Origin: Acanthopleura granulata
Lineage: Eukaryota; Mollusca; Polyplacophora; Chitonida; Chitonidae
Assembly (NCBI GenBank): GCA_016165875.1
Contig: JABBOT010000012.1
Coordinates: 10,626,136 to 10,690,135 of the forward strand
Direction of reading: 5' to 3'
DNA: 64,000 bases
Part shown: positions 51,125 through 63,215 of the stretch, piece after piece
How the letters are laid out: the number at the start of each line of letters is the position of its first letter
How positions within the stretch are numbered: the stretch's first letter is position 1
Notes under the pieces: generated by a model
Databases searched by the model: none
The model's input: the letters and a program-made list of their open reading frames with translations, nothing else
What the model was told of the DNA's origin: nothing
Made by a program: the position numbers and the translations under genes

Positions 51125-51345
51125 AGAGGGCTACGGTGGAGTGGTTAAAGGTGCTTGCGCTACAATAGCTAGAATACATGTGGGCGTTGGCACTGTCTAA
51201 CCTTCAAGGACGACTACTAGGCTTGCCAAACCACAAATATGTTGTGTATATATGTAGGTCGCATGAGGAAAGTTCGTCCGAAATGTTGGTAGGTTACTGG
51301 AGCACTCTGACTGCTATCGCGTAACAATAAATAAATAAATAAATA
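51125..51345 (+). mobile_element. tRNA-headed SINE with AATA tail
   Basis: 'ctacggtggagtggttaaag' resembles a tRNA A box region, and the element ends in 'aacaataaataaataaataa'. Part of the body ('ggtaggttactggagcactc') resembles family A. Confidence 0.6.
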
Positions 51346-51724
51346 AAACTGACATCACTACCTTTCGTGTTCATATACTTTCACTTTCTTAACAGTTCTC
51401 TTTCGCTTCGCTGAGGGGGACCATTGACTGAAATGCATATTTGAGGTAGTTCGGCCCAGTTATTAACTACGTCATCCCAATTAAATTTCAAAGCACAAAC
51501 CTTCAGTTAAAAACCTTGTTCAAGTCTCTAGAACATTAAAGGAGACGCGCGGAACATTTAAAAGGAACGCCCTCATTGGTCACAATATCTCCGTTGCTCT
51601 GGCACATCATTTGTCGAAACGTCTTACTTGTAGTTGAACTGCACAGACATGAAGACCCTGTTATTCGTGATCACATCACACACGTGAGTAACGACAATGC
51701 CACGAATACAAAGCCATAATATCG

Positions 51725-51796
51725 GTTACATGGTTACTGAGTGAAAGGGTTCGAACTAAATGAGTATCGTGTCCTTTCACTCAGTAACCATGTAAC
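51725..51796. repeat. 24-bp perfect hairpin
   Basis: 'gttacatggttactgagtga' plus 'aagg' at 51725-51748 is exactly the reverse complement of 51773-51796, with a 24-bp loop. Confidence 0.95.
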
Positions 51797-51877
51797 GAAT
51801 TCAAAGCTACCCTGAATTTGTTTCTTGAAAAAAAAGTAGCTTCAACAGCTATTTCATCTGGCGTCGAGGAGCTTTGA

Positions 51878-52213
51878 ATAGGGGACTTTCTAGTTCGAAC
51901 CCTTTTGTCGTAGAAGGTACAAAGAGTTCGACTGTGTCATATGATTTGTCAAAAATGTCAGGCAATTTTGTTGATTTTAATTTACCGATGACCTGTTTTA
52001 CTGATTGCTTCGGTCAGGAGCTGCTTAAATTCAAAAACTTCCTCAATTTTCCCTATCGTACGTCTACACTAAGTAACTTTTTTTCAAACTTTTCTTAGAC
52101 ACCTATGTTACAGTAAATGTATTCAGATATAGGTGCCTAACATGTTTGACAGATCGCATGTTACAGTAGGGCTTTTCTTATTTTTAGAGAGTTCGATCTC
52201 GAAACTCCCCTAT
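51878..52213. mobile_element. ~336-bp element with 23-bp terminal inverted repeats
   Basis: The left end 51878-51900 (ataggggactttctagttcg...) and the right end 52191-52213 (complement ataggggagtttcgagatcg...) match at 20 of 23 positions. It carries no transposase. It resembles a MITE, but its superfamily cannot be told, and I could not define a target duplication. Confidence 0.6.
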
Positions 52214-53060
52214 TACCAAGCAGTGAATTGTGACGTCATGACGTTATTGACCATGTTGTGTCAACATTCCTTTGAGACGTTGCTGGTGTCATTGTTGTAG
52301 TCACATTGTAACCGTTGCGTCATGGCGTTCACCCTACTGTTGAGTCATCAGACGCATATAGCATCTGCTGCAGGTATAGAGATTTACACGTCTGTCACGT
52401 GATCATTACTGGCCAGTCAAAAGCAGATGATTTTGTCTGATGCATGATAAAAATATTGAGAGACGCTATTACAGAGACGCTTCAAGACACTTTTAAGTGT
52501 GCACACAATACAGACCTGGAAAGACGCCATCCGTGTTCAAATGGCACCAAACCTCAAGACAGTGTCATCTATACACACAACAAAGACATGAAGACATTTC
52601 GATTTGTGATTACGTAGCAGACAAGAATTAAGACACTCCCATTTGAGCATACAGCACAGACATGAAGGCATTGAAGTGTCATTCAATGTACACTGTACAG
52701 TCACGAACATTCGTCTTCATATAACATGTTCGTTGAGACACGTATCTATCAACAGCTACAGATATTCAATACACACTACTGTCACAAAAGCATTGTCATT
52801 CAAAGTACACAGTACAGGCACGAACACATTGTCATTTGTCCTCATATAGCACACTTTCATCGAGACACTTATTCAGAAACACAACACGGACATGAAGACA
52901 TAGCCGTATGTGCATACAGTACAGACACAAAGACATGGTCATTTGATCTGAACATATACGAAGACATTGTGATTCTTGTGCACGAAACATATGAATTGAG
53001 ACTGCCGTCTATATACACAATACAAACATGGAGACAATGCTATTCATAACACACATAAAA

Positions 53061-54230
53061 ACATTGATATCCATCACTAAAAGTGTTTTGAAGGAAATCT
53101 TATGGAGATTAACGTCTGAGCAAAAGAATACAAACACCTACCGCATAAGTGTATACATGTAGATAGTTAGACAGCAATTTAGTGGACACAAAACTGAGGA
53201 CCCACAGAATGTGTTTCGGGACTGAAAAGATACTGGACAAAGTAATGACTTCATTCACTGAAATGTACGTGTAATGAAGAAGTATAAATTCGAATATATC
53301 TGAAGGTTGTCCTATCCGTTCTGACGTCATCCAATAGAAACTTGAGTATGAAAAGACCATTCCCAATGAAGTTATTGTCGGTGACCGTTAAGCATGGTGG
53401 GATTTCATGTTAGTTACCTGTTAGTTAATACCAGTGTAATGTTGCTTTAACATAAAAGCAGTAAGTCAAGCTGGTTTTCTCTATGGAACCATAGTTCAGT
53501 CTGGAACTGGATTCCTGGAGAGATGCGCCTATTTGGCATCAGCACACTCACGTTTTAGTTTGCTCCCGTAACTGTCTGAAGTTTAATCTCGCTTAACTTG
53601 TTTGCGATAAAACACAGTAAACATTTTTATTACAGACTGTAATCACTTATTTTTTCTAATACCATTTCCATTGTCCCCTTATCTCACTTCAATGCTCATA
53701 ATGCATCGCTGGTTGACGTCATTATATGTTAAGGGGTTATGCAGTAGGCTAGCATTATGGTGGAACGAAATCGGGCAGAGCCTGAGGGAAACCCACGACA
53801 TGATTGGCTAGTGAATTGACTGACGTTGTTTGAGGCTTGACATTGTCCTTCTTCCCAATGAGAGACATGTTTTCAATTCAACGCATGGGGCAAAACAGTT
53901 GACAAGAGACAGAACTTTTCGGCAAAACAAAGTTGCAGGTCCACCCAAACAAAATGAAAATAATTTGCTTAATTATTCATCAGAAATCATTTCAAAACCA
54001 GAACAATAATTAAAAACGAAAACAAAAAACATCCTGCTATATCTTCAAAGGTCTGTTCTTTTTCAATACAAAAGGTAGAATAACTTCCATTCTTCCGTAT
54101 AGAAAACGTCAATAACAATTGTCTGCGATCTGATCATACAGAAATCCCCGTCAATCTTGACACGATGTGACGTTAATCCCTCTTTACATGCAACACAGAC
54201 TCAGTGAAGCAGTCAGGCTTCTTAGGAAAA
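53061..54230. other. Intergenic, SINE scrap near 53750
   Basis: No gene is supported. Near 53755-53800 the plus strand reads 'ggcagagcctgagggaaacc' and 'cacgacatg', an antisense family A scrap. Confidence 0.45.
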
Positions 54231-54362
54231 AAGTCACACCGAGGTACATTAATATTAGCTTTGCTTTTGCTTTAAAGACGTTTAAGCGCTCTTTTTAAGT
54301 CACACCGAGGTACATTAATATTAGCTTTGCTTTTGCTTTAAAGACGTTTAAGCGCTCTTTTT
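54231..54362 (+). repeat. 66-bp perfect tandem duplication
   Basis: 'aagtcacaccgaggtacatt' begins both units (54231 and 54297), and the two 66-bp units appear identical. Very recent duplication, or an assembly artefact. Confidence 0.97.
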
Positions 54363-54815
54363 ATTCTAAAAGACTCTGGAACTCTTCAGTGGAACTCTTC
54401 GGTTTAATTATGCAACTTGGAATTTATATTTTATGAAATGATCATACTTTGGCAGGATTTGTGAATGTCCGACATCCGAATTTTTTGGATGTATCCGCTC
54501 AAAACGTAATACATGGTATACACGTGTTATTACTCTGCATGCCTTTACCAGCGTATCACAGGTCAACGCTATAAAGAGCCTTTATTAAGAATAGCATTTG
54601 TATTTACGAATTTTCTTTTTATGAATAACAGACACCGGAATAAAATTAAAAACACCCACAAAACATTTATTTTGAATACATATATCAACTGATTTTTCTA
54701 CATCGCCTTTTGCTTTGAAATATCTATGAGTCTATCATCTATTTGATGCAATTTATAAATGCTTGCTGGGCCTTATAGTCTAAGCTTAAGCAAAATGTAA
54801 AGAATAGGAGAGCCT

Positions 54816-55052
54816 CTAGTTGATCCACCAGGAGGCGTATTTGTCGACATAACCAGCGCCACCTGGCCGTTGCATCCATTCAGCCGCTGGTGAATGGATT
54901 TGTTGCACGTCGAACTCAAGGCCAAACAATGCGGTAAATTTTGAACGTGCAATTGATTTAATATCATCACTAACGCCCCATGATAAAGGCATTTGCAATG
55001 GTGTAACACGTTTTGACAACCATATGAAATCGGCGGAAATCGATTTTCATTC
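54816..55052 (-). CDS. Unidentified protein-like open frame
   Basis: Open for about 78 codons on the minus strand, from just after a TGA near 55053 to TAG at 54816-54818. It reads FIWLSKRVTPLQMPLSWG, then DDIKSIARSKFTALFGLEFD and WMQRPGGAGYVDKYASWW. The composition is balanced and the residue order (amphipathic runs, GGAG turn, aromatic end) looks like real protein, unlike the other open frames in the flanks. There is no good ATG: a TTG at 55019 or the internal Met are the only candidates. I do not recognise the family. It may be an exon, a captured fragment or chance. Confidence 0.3.
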
Positions 55053-55986
55053 CAAAACTAACAAACTGAGAAGTATAGTTTGTGTGTGTAGATTTACAAC
55101 AGCTGGATTGTAACCTTATTTATCTCTTTCGATTTGGAATGGCCACATTCGCACGTTGGCATGTAAGTAAATTAGAGCGCGTTGTTAAGCACCTATCAAG
55201 TGGATACATAAAATATTAATAAAACATGTTTAATTAGGGTGTATATATTTTCGTGCGTTTTGAGTGACATTTATATGCTTCAGTGGCATTATTCAAATCA
55301 ACTTTCTCAAAAATTCATGGTCATTTTAACATAACATTGTTTGGCCGAGTAGATTTTCTATTTTCTTTTTTTTTTGTTGTTTTTGTTTCTTTATGGGATC
55401 CTCTGAGACCAAAGGATTATTCGGTTTTTCGCCTGTTGCAAGTGCGAATGACATGTACGTACATATATATATGTATATATATATATAAAGGCAAACTAAA
55501 ATAAAACAGTAACCCCTCTAAATGGTTGTGGCTTTTCTCCCCTATTACGTTTTATGTTAGTAATGAATAGTATAGATGACATGTAACAACGAATAGGTTC
55601 AACATGAAGTGTTCCAAGAGGTTCTTCAGAATATCGGATGAACCGCAGAATTATCCTGCCGGACTTGTGGGGTGAATTTCGGGAGTGGTTTCGCTGAATA
55701 TTATGGTATACATTGGGCCGACACGATCAGGGAGTACATTTTGTCTGCAGTCCCCCAAGCGTCTGGGGAGTTTCTGCTGCCTCTCTCCACGGATCGATAA
55801 TATTCTCATTTCCTATGCTGATATTGTTGGGCGCTATAGCACTTCTGCCGTGCCGCGAACACGAGACAGAAACATAGCTCAGCTCTCTTTTCAATACAAC
55901 CTTCACCCATCTAAGACAGGCCTTTCCGACGCTATACAGTTTCTTCAATATTGTCAAAATCTACAACTTCTATCGCCTGTGTTCTA
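55053..55986. other. Intergenic upstream of a candidate promoter
   Basis: No gene is supported. An (AT)n run lies near 55461-55490. From about 55640 the sequence becomes richer in GC and CpG. Confidence 0.45.
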
Positions 55987-56194
55987 GCAAAATGGCGACC
56001 GGACTGCTGAGCTATGGCCTCCGCGTGGACTAGAGGTGAGGCGGTTACCGTACCCAGTGTCGTCTGGTTCCACTAGAAATAGTCAATATGGCGGACAGCG
56101 ACGGAAAGGATTGCCGTTTCAAAAATTGATTGCGCCGACAATGGTTGTGGGGCTGTTCGTAAGCGTCGGCACAGGCTAGCACCAACACATACAG
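55987..56194 (+). other. Candidate untranslated first exon and start-site region
   Basis: Contains two YY1-type motifs (CAAAATGGCG at 55988-55997 and ATATGGCGG at 56086-56094) in a CpG-rich stretch, and ends in a consensus donor ACAG|GTAGGT after 56194. Each ATG in it (55992, 56088, 56141) meets a stop within about 14 codons, so it would be a non-coding first exon whose coding part lies further right, possibly outside the window. Inference from motifs alone. Confidence 0.3.
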
Positions 56195-59100
56195 GTAGGT
56201 GCATTCCATTCTCCACTCGTTTTTTATCCAATTTTCCTCAGCAAATGGCTACAGCGCTCCCATAAATTTAAAAGATTGAATCTAGCACAGTGACGGAATT
56301 ATGGGTTGGAGAAGTGTGAAGGAAAGGGGTTAATATGATATTGATTTTCTACACTGGACATAATGGCAAGCCGGTGGCACGATGCATTCAGATACTAAAC
56401 ATTATCTCTGATATACCCGAATGTTATTCCATACACAAAACCTTTGCTCGTCCAGACGAAGGCATTTTCATAATAAATTCTATGTCTATAGCACCCATAG
56501 CTCTATCCTATTGCGACTGTATGCTATTAGCTCGATCCAAGGTGCCCCCTTCTTATCCTGACACCTACACGCAGTATATTTTCTTTTTTTTCTTGGCTTA
56601 TGGTATTAGACCAATCAAGTTATTCTCTGCCATTTCATGTTACTGCCTTCAAGTTGAAGGCTTCTTGGTTTTGTCGCCATGGTTTTGCTTATGGACAAAG
56701 GATTCCCCGGTAAAAAAACCACCTTGGCCAATAAATGCGCAGATAACATAGGTGGACATTAAAGCTTTTCTGCGTGTGGAGCCGTGCATGTGTCGCCTGT
56801 GGCCTCCCTAAAGCTCATATTCAGCATATTTAGCACTGAGATTGACGCCGATTTCGTCAGCATACAATAGGGTGTGTAACAGAAGATAACTTATCTTTCC
56901 ATTTGTAAATTTCCAATGAATTACTTCACGCCCATAAACGTAGATCTTGTTTATACCATGACACCATACAGACATGGACCGAAGCATGTTGTCCAGTTGG
57001 TGTGGTATAGTTTTAGGCAAATTGCATATATTTACAAGCTGTCCCTTATTGCAGCCCGGCCATCCTCATTGCAATATGATCATTTGAGATGGCAGGTAAT
57101 TGTGGAAGAAGGTTACTAAAACAGGCTGTGTGATATAATAAGCCCATACACGACATATTCGACATATGGACCATTCCACCTTTCATTGTCACCGAGTGCC
57201 TGTAGAAGGTTTTAGTGTAGTGCTGCTATGGAATATTGTAGCACCTAACAATTCCCACAATATACCCCCGTAACCAGTACCGCGAATTGTTCCTCCATTA
57301 ACAACTACGCTATAATAACCATTGTATAGTGTTTGCAATGTTCTGGCCGACAAACTGACTGTCTGAACTTCTGCCCTGCTCCCAGTGACCGATTAGGTTT
57401 TACCTTTCGTGGAACCCGGCTAATCTAGTTACTATGGCAATGTTATTTGCATAGGTGGACAGCTTTGACTGACAGATACTACTGACAATGCCGTGGCTTT
57501 GAAGTGATACCAAAAGGCTTGGCGAGATGAATGGTAATCTAGACAGTAATAGAATTATGTGTATTAAAGGTAGAACACGTTCCGTTGATAAGCAACCAAC
57601 ACGTGCTCTTTTCCCAACTGATCACCTCTCGAATATCTGATAAAATACTGAAATCAAGAATATTCGACTTTATATATTTCTTTGTTCGTACAGAGCTGGA
57701 TTAAGAATAAAATTATCAGCCCTATCCTTTCAGATGATAGGAAGAAACGTCTTGCGATTTCGTCGAAACTGTTTCCTTTTATACATTTCATGCATTCGTT
57801 TTCACGCATAAGATGATATTATTTATTATCTGTTAAAGGCATGCTGTAGTCAAACAGTTTCGGGAAGTATTTGACGCCTTTAGGTTTTCTTTTCATTGGT
57901 AACTGATGAGTTCTTTTCCTGAAGACAACGTGCGTTACTCAGTAAGGCATGTTTTCCCGTGAGATTGACTTTTGATACCGGGCCATTGGTAGTGCTACTG
58001 CCTCATCCATTTAGCTTCGGGAAAAAATGGCACATTTTCTCGAGCATGGCTTGATTTGTAACAGGTTGCATTAACACTTTGTTTATTGCTTAACGCTTGC
58101 GCTTGTGTTTCGAGCAATAGATGTTATTTTCTTTTTATAACGCGAATGTATTGTGAGTTTTAATACTTGCCATAACTTTGGCTCGCTCATCCAACCAGCC
58201 TTGAAATGCTTTGATGTCGGCGACTTGCGGCAAAACTTTACTGCTCTGTGATAATGGCCTGACCCTTGGCGTGCGCCTTAGCTGAGTTTTAACATCGGTA
58301 ACATTTCACCGTCATGTCATAATTTCTTCGAACCCGTTAGCATTATCTTTTACAGCCGGTATTTCTACACAAGCGTTGAAGTGCCATTTTACCTCCTCTG
58401 CCCTTCATCGCAGTTGTTACAGGGCATGTGACAGAATATACAGACTTACCGTCTTGTTCACTGTCCAAATACTGGTATGATGTAATGGGGGGGGGGGGGC
58501 ATGCTGCGTGTACATGTATCTGTATAGAGCAGGGTGAGGCGGGACTTGCTTAATCCCTGGTAAACATACCTGACTATTGATTTACCCACTTGATCTGTTG
58601 ATTAGCTATTCATTCTGCACCTGCAGCGTATAGAACGATGTTGGATAGGCATCATTGACTGAGTATGGTGGTCCATTGACGAACACAGTATTGTGCATGT
58701 TCAACATACATGCTAGGGTAATGGGCAGTGTGGATTGAACTTCAACGTTATATTATAACGGATTCCAGAACTAAGCAGTTTAGACATGATCATGCTTATT
58801 TTTTTTTTATCTATACATGTTTATATTCATGTGTATAATATTAACAGTGTTTTATTTATTCATATTTTCTCGTCCTATGGGATACCTTTCCCGCCTAGTA
58901 CTTCGTACGTAATCTGTTGTTCTTTCTCGCCTTTGCGATGACATTTGGTTGGCGAGCTGGCAAAGCATCACTCACGCAATGGAAGAGACCAGTGGTCAGT
59001 TCAGATTGAACTGTAACACCAGTGCGCATGAAAAGCTACCCATTTACCTATAAACACATTCGTCTGGTAATGACTCAGTTAGGCTGAGACCCGGCAAGAT

Positions 59101-62100
59101 ACGTGACAAAAAAACTGATATATATCACACACAACAAACGGAGATATTTAAACCACCAGGATGTGGTGGATTTCACGCAGCTGTGAGTCTTCTGCGTAAC
59201 GGCACCTATTATGCCATTATTTTCCTGATAGCATGGATAATATACGAGACATGCCATTGCACGGCCTTGACGGTTGAGTCCATAAGAAGTCGTCAAAATG
59301 TTCTCATAACATATCGTAGTCAATTATACAGATGTACTGACAAGAACTTGCGTTCTCTTTGTTTGCTGTAATGCGCACTGCAGACCTGCATTTTCCGGAT
59401 GTATGTCGGGCCAAGTTGTTTGTTATCCTTTCCGGTTTTCCAGAGAAAACCGTGGCGATCTGCGAAAACATCAGATCATTTCACCCCAGCTGCTTTATAG
59501 TTTAATTGGAAACATCCTTGGCTCAATTTTTTTCAACACTGGTGATCACCCCATTACAGCATGAGTTGCAACGTTATACGGATCACCATTTGATATACTC
59601 ACGTTTCACGTAATTGGATACATCTTCACCATCAATATTAGAAATCGTGAAGATTACCGAACTTGATAATTTTATTCCAAGCTTGCACTTCAGACCGATG
59701 TCATGGTGTCTTCAAAACATATACGTCAAGTTAGGCATGCCAAGATTTTTCGTACTACATTCATTTAGAAGAAAGTGTGACTGCATTGTTTTGCAGGGTC
59801 ACAGCAGAAACGAAATTAAGATTTCCTGCGCTTCACTGAAAGTGTGAGGATAAATTCAAGTCATAATTACATGACGATGTTTCCCTATAGTCTGTGCTAG
59901 ATATAGTCGCGTTTAGACGATATGGATTATGAGGATGGTGATCATAATGTTACTTTCTCCCTGTACTGTACAACAGTTTCAGGAAGTATGCTGTGTGACA
60001 TTTTCCCCCGATAATACAAGATTGCGGCTATATCAGCAGCACATCCTACCAACAAAGTGTTTAAGGTTCAATTTGACCTTGGAATTTTAGCTATGACGTT
60101 ACAATGGAGGTTAAAGAGACTATACCGGAGAATATCGGAAATTTTCGGTTCAGTCTAGTTGAACCTTTTGTATTTTCCCCCAAATGGCCGACGTATGCAC
60201 TTCCAGAAAATGTTACCCTCGGTATCTTGCGATTTTTTGTTTTTAAGAAATAATTGATTTTCCAAAACGTTCCATTTTGACCCGAACTGCGAAAGTTAAT
60301 GTATGCACGAAAAGCAATGAGTATTACCATGTAAGGATGAAGAAGGTCGCTCGGCAAACTTCGCGCACAATAGACGCTTACATTTCATTCCTTTCTTGCC
60401 GAAAGTAATCGTGACGTCTTGACATCTTAGAAAAACTGAACGTATGCAACCGATGTTTACGTTATCCCATTGACGTTTTGAAACAATACTGACGTCATGT
60501 GCATGTTGTTGAGTGACAGTTCGGAAAAGGGACCGTAATAAAACTGAATATTTATGAGTTTACACATATGGCAAGAAAGTTCAGAAAACACGATTTTCTG
60601 ACCAAATTTATCTTCTTAAACTTATATTTAAACCTACAGCACACTGATCTACTTTATTAATTCAAGGCGTATAAAAGTCACGGTATAGAAATTCTCTGGC
60701 ATAGTCTCGTTGAACTAATCTCCGATTATGACAAAATAAAATTTGCATTTGCATGTCTTTTTTCAAATAGAATGCTTTGGTCACCATTGTGCAAAATATC
60801 GAGAAATGTGACTATTTTGCCATGGTGAAAGCGGATTTCATTTCGTGGAATAGCCACTGAGTAAACAATCTGCATTCCTATCACACTATATGTAGCAGCG
60901 AACAGATTGGCACAAAAAATCATAGCGCTTATCATTTATCCATACCGTCAGTTCATTAGGCAGGCAGAAGTAAAATGATTATGTCATTTCGTATACAAAT
61001 GAGTAATAAAAAATAAAAAAGACAACGGCTTCATTAGCTCATGGTTGAGTTCATTATCAGATCATCACTAAATAATAATCTTGCTTAATTATACACTATT
61101 ATGTTTTAACAAGAAAAATTATACATCTCAATGTTATTGCCAATCACAGTAGCCTTCCTGTTTTTATAGCAAGGGTAAAATATAATTATGACACTCTAGG
61201 CACGTTATATTTGTGGTGAATGTATAAAACCTTGCTATTATCGTGCATTCAAATTATTGCTATGAAATATGCAGAGGCAGAATCTAAGCTTAAATTGCAT
61301 TAAATGAAAATAACGTCAAATTTCTGGCTCTGCTGAGAGTCATTGTCGTAATGATGAAGCGTTTTCTGCAAACCAGTATTGTAAATATTGCATAAAAGAA
61401 ATGACACGCACAATGGAAATCACACAGTCGTTGAGCACGTCACATACACATGAAGTGTAAAGCGATGTTATCTCAGAGTTGTGACATTCGATGACATTTG
61501 TCGACCCCTTCTGGCTTTGCTAAGGCACTCGATATAGTGCATACTTATATTGTTACGTTGAGTCAAATATACCAGTGTCACTGCTATGTTTATCTCAGAA
61601 TAGAATCTGGAGTCATATGCTGCGAAAAGTGCCGTATGGACGTTTAACTCTCCCGCATTATGCTCTGTAAATCCAATGTTAACACGCGGCTGCCTTTGAA
61701 CCTGTCATCTGCGTACACCACACCTGTCACCACAGGCCTGTTGTAGTCTTGTATAGCTACATGCAAATCACGCAGGGACACGTGTAGAACGAGAACATGT
61801 ACAGTCGGCTGAAAGTCACAAGCTGGCTCCTGGATAGCTGTAGCCCTAGGAAAAATCCGTACACTTTGCACCGAAGCAACATCCCGATACATTTGTGATC
61901 TACGACGATCTGTAGGGAGAGCTGACAAGATAACCGATTCGCCCATACTGCTCATCTGCTATTCAAATCAGTCATGTTTATTTAAACAGACAGTGACCAA
62001 ACGTTGTTTTAGCGCCCTTCACGACACATACTGTCAATGACCTAAAATTTCGCCATTGACAAAGTTACTCATTTTGCCAGGTTTCTGGGACCACTTTACT

Positions 62101-63014
62101 TGGGAAGCTGGGGCGATATGACGCGCTTGGAAATGTAAGTTTTCGTACTAAAAGTAGTATTTAATGATCTTTATTTACCCCATAAAACACATTTTTGGGG
62201 CGAATTTTAGGTTAAACATACTATGTTTAGATCAATACGTTTGACCGTTCGGGGCAGTTGAACATTGTCAGCGGATTATACCGTGGACCTTGTTTTTCTA
62301 TCGTCAGACTGATACCTCGATTTACTGAACTGTCGGGTCAAATTATAACACACGTATTTGTTTAATTGATTAGCGTTGAACGCCGCTTTCATCGTAGAAT
62401 ACTTGTCGCTACCAAATAGTCCATAGTGTTGATGGCTTTAATGTTAAACCCTGTCCATCGAGCGGTCCAATCAATAAATCTATCAATCAGTCCGGTACTT
62501 AGTGAAGAAAGCAACCCGCGAAATCATTGCACGACAAATACCCATTATTTTTGAAAACACAACCAATTTACATATTTTTATTTATGCAAAAAGAAGAAGA
62601 AAAAAGCATGGGTGCCCACTTTACATCACCATCAAAATGGTCATGTTGTAATAATTTACGCCACACAGTCGTAAGCATATCGACAACAACAGACATTCGG
62701 TCAGTCCATCTGATAAAGTAGCCATGTCAAAGATATGACAACATCTTGCGTAAGGGGAAATCTGTCAGTTAGAACTGAAACCTTAAAATTTCTACACGTC
62801 TGTTTCCAATCTACTCTCAACGACAATTGCAAGTAGATACATTAGGAACGAATTCGATACATCCGGTAATAATAATTTTGTCTTAAAAATTTAAAATGAA
62901 ATCATTGTTTCATTTGGATTTTATACCTAGTTTATGAACCTCTTCTTTTCCGTGTTATTTGGGAAGACTCTACTGTTTAATTATGGAGAGATGAAAAGGA
63001 ATCGTCGTTTTGGA
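56195..63014. other. Intergenic or intronic, no gene seen
   Basis: No exon with a recognisable domain. The longest open frames (56335-56751 plus; 61644-61955 minus) have no family features and poor codon consistency. A poly-G tract lies at 58487-58499. If the first exon at 56 kb is real, this could be its first intron. Confidence 0.45.
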
Positions 63015-63215
63015 ACTGAGAGTTGGGAGCAGGAACATTTGTTGTAGAGCTTTGTTTGGGAGCAGGAACATTTGTTTTGGAGTTTGGTTTTGGGAGCTGG
63101 ATCATTTGTTGTCGAGCTTGGTCTTGGGAGTAGGAATCGTTAGTTTAGAAATAAGTTTGAGGAATAGGACCTCTTGTTTAACAACTGGACTTTGGAAATA
63201 GGAAATTTTAGAACC
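63015..63215 (+). repeat. ~34-bp degenerate minisatellite
   Basis: About six units of the type 'ttgggagcaggaacatttgt' followed by 'tgtagagcttggt', becoming more diverged towards the right. The plus-strand frame 63010-63201 is a translation of the repeat. Confidence 0.85.

Larger units (their letters stand above)
51020..53060 (+). repeat. Degenerate ~65-70 bp minisatellite field
   Basis: Variants of 'acagcacagacatgaagaca' followed by 'ttgtcatttgtgttcatata' recur at about 51030, 51060, 51100, 51640, 52500, 52560, 52650, 52800, 52860, 52910 and 53010, with large differences between units. It is broken by a SINE (51125-51345), a hairpin (51725-51796) and a TIR element (51878-52213). Frames such as 52643-52849 and 52726-53049 are repeat translations. 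Confidence 0.65.

Noticed and set aside
52643..53049. Overlapping frames that look like His/Thr-rich repeat proteins
   Set aside because: They are translations of a degenerate minisatellite in two frames.
56335..56751. 138-codon plus-strand open frame
   Set aside because: No recognised domain, no splice context and an odd composition with a Phe run from a T tract; most likely chance.
61644..61955. 103-codon minus-strand open frame (MSSMGESVILSALP...)
   Set aside because: Plausible composition, but no family recognised and no partner exon or donor; not enough to call a gene.
63010..63201. Gly/Ser/Arg-rich 63-codon frame
   Set aside because: Translation of the 34-bp minisatellite.
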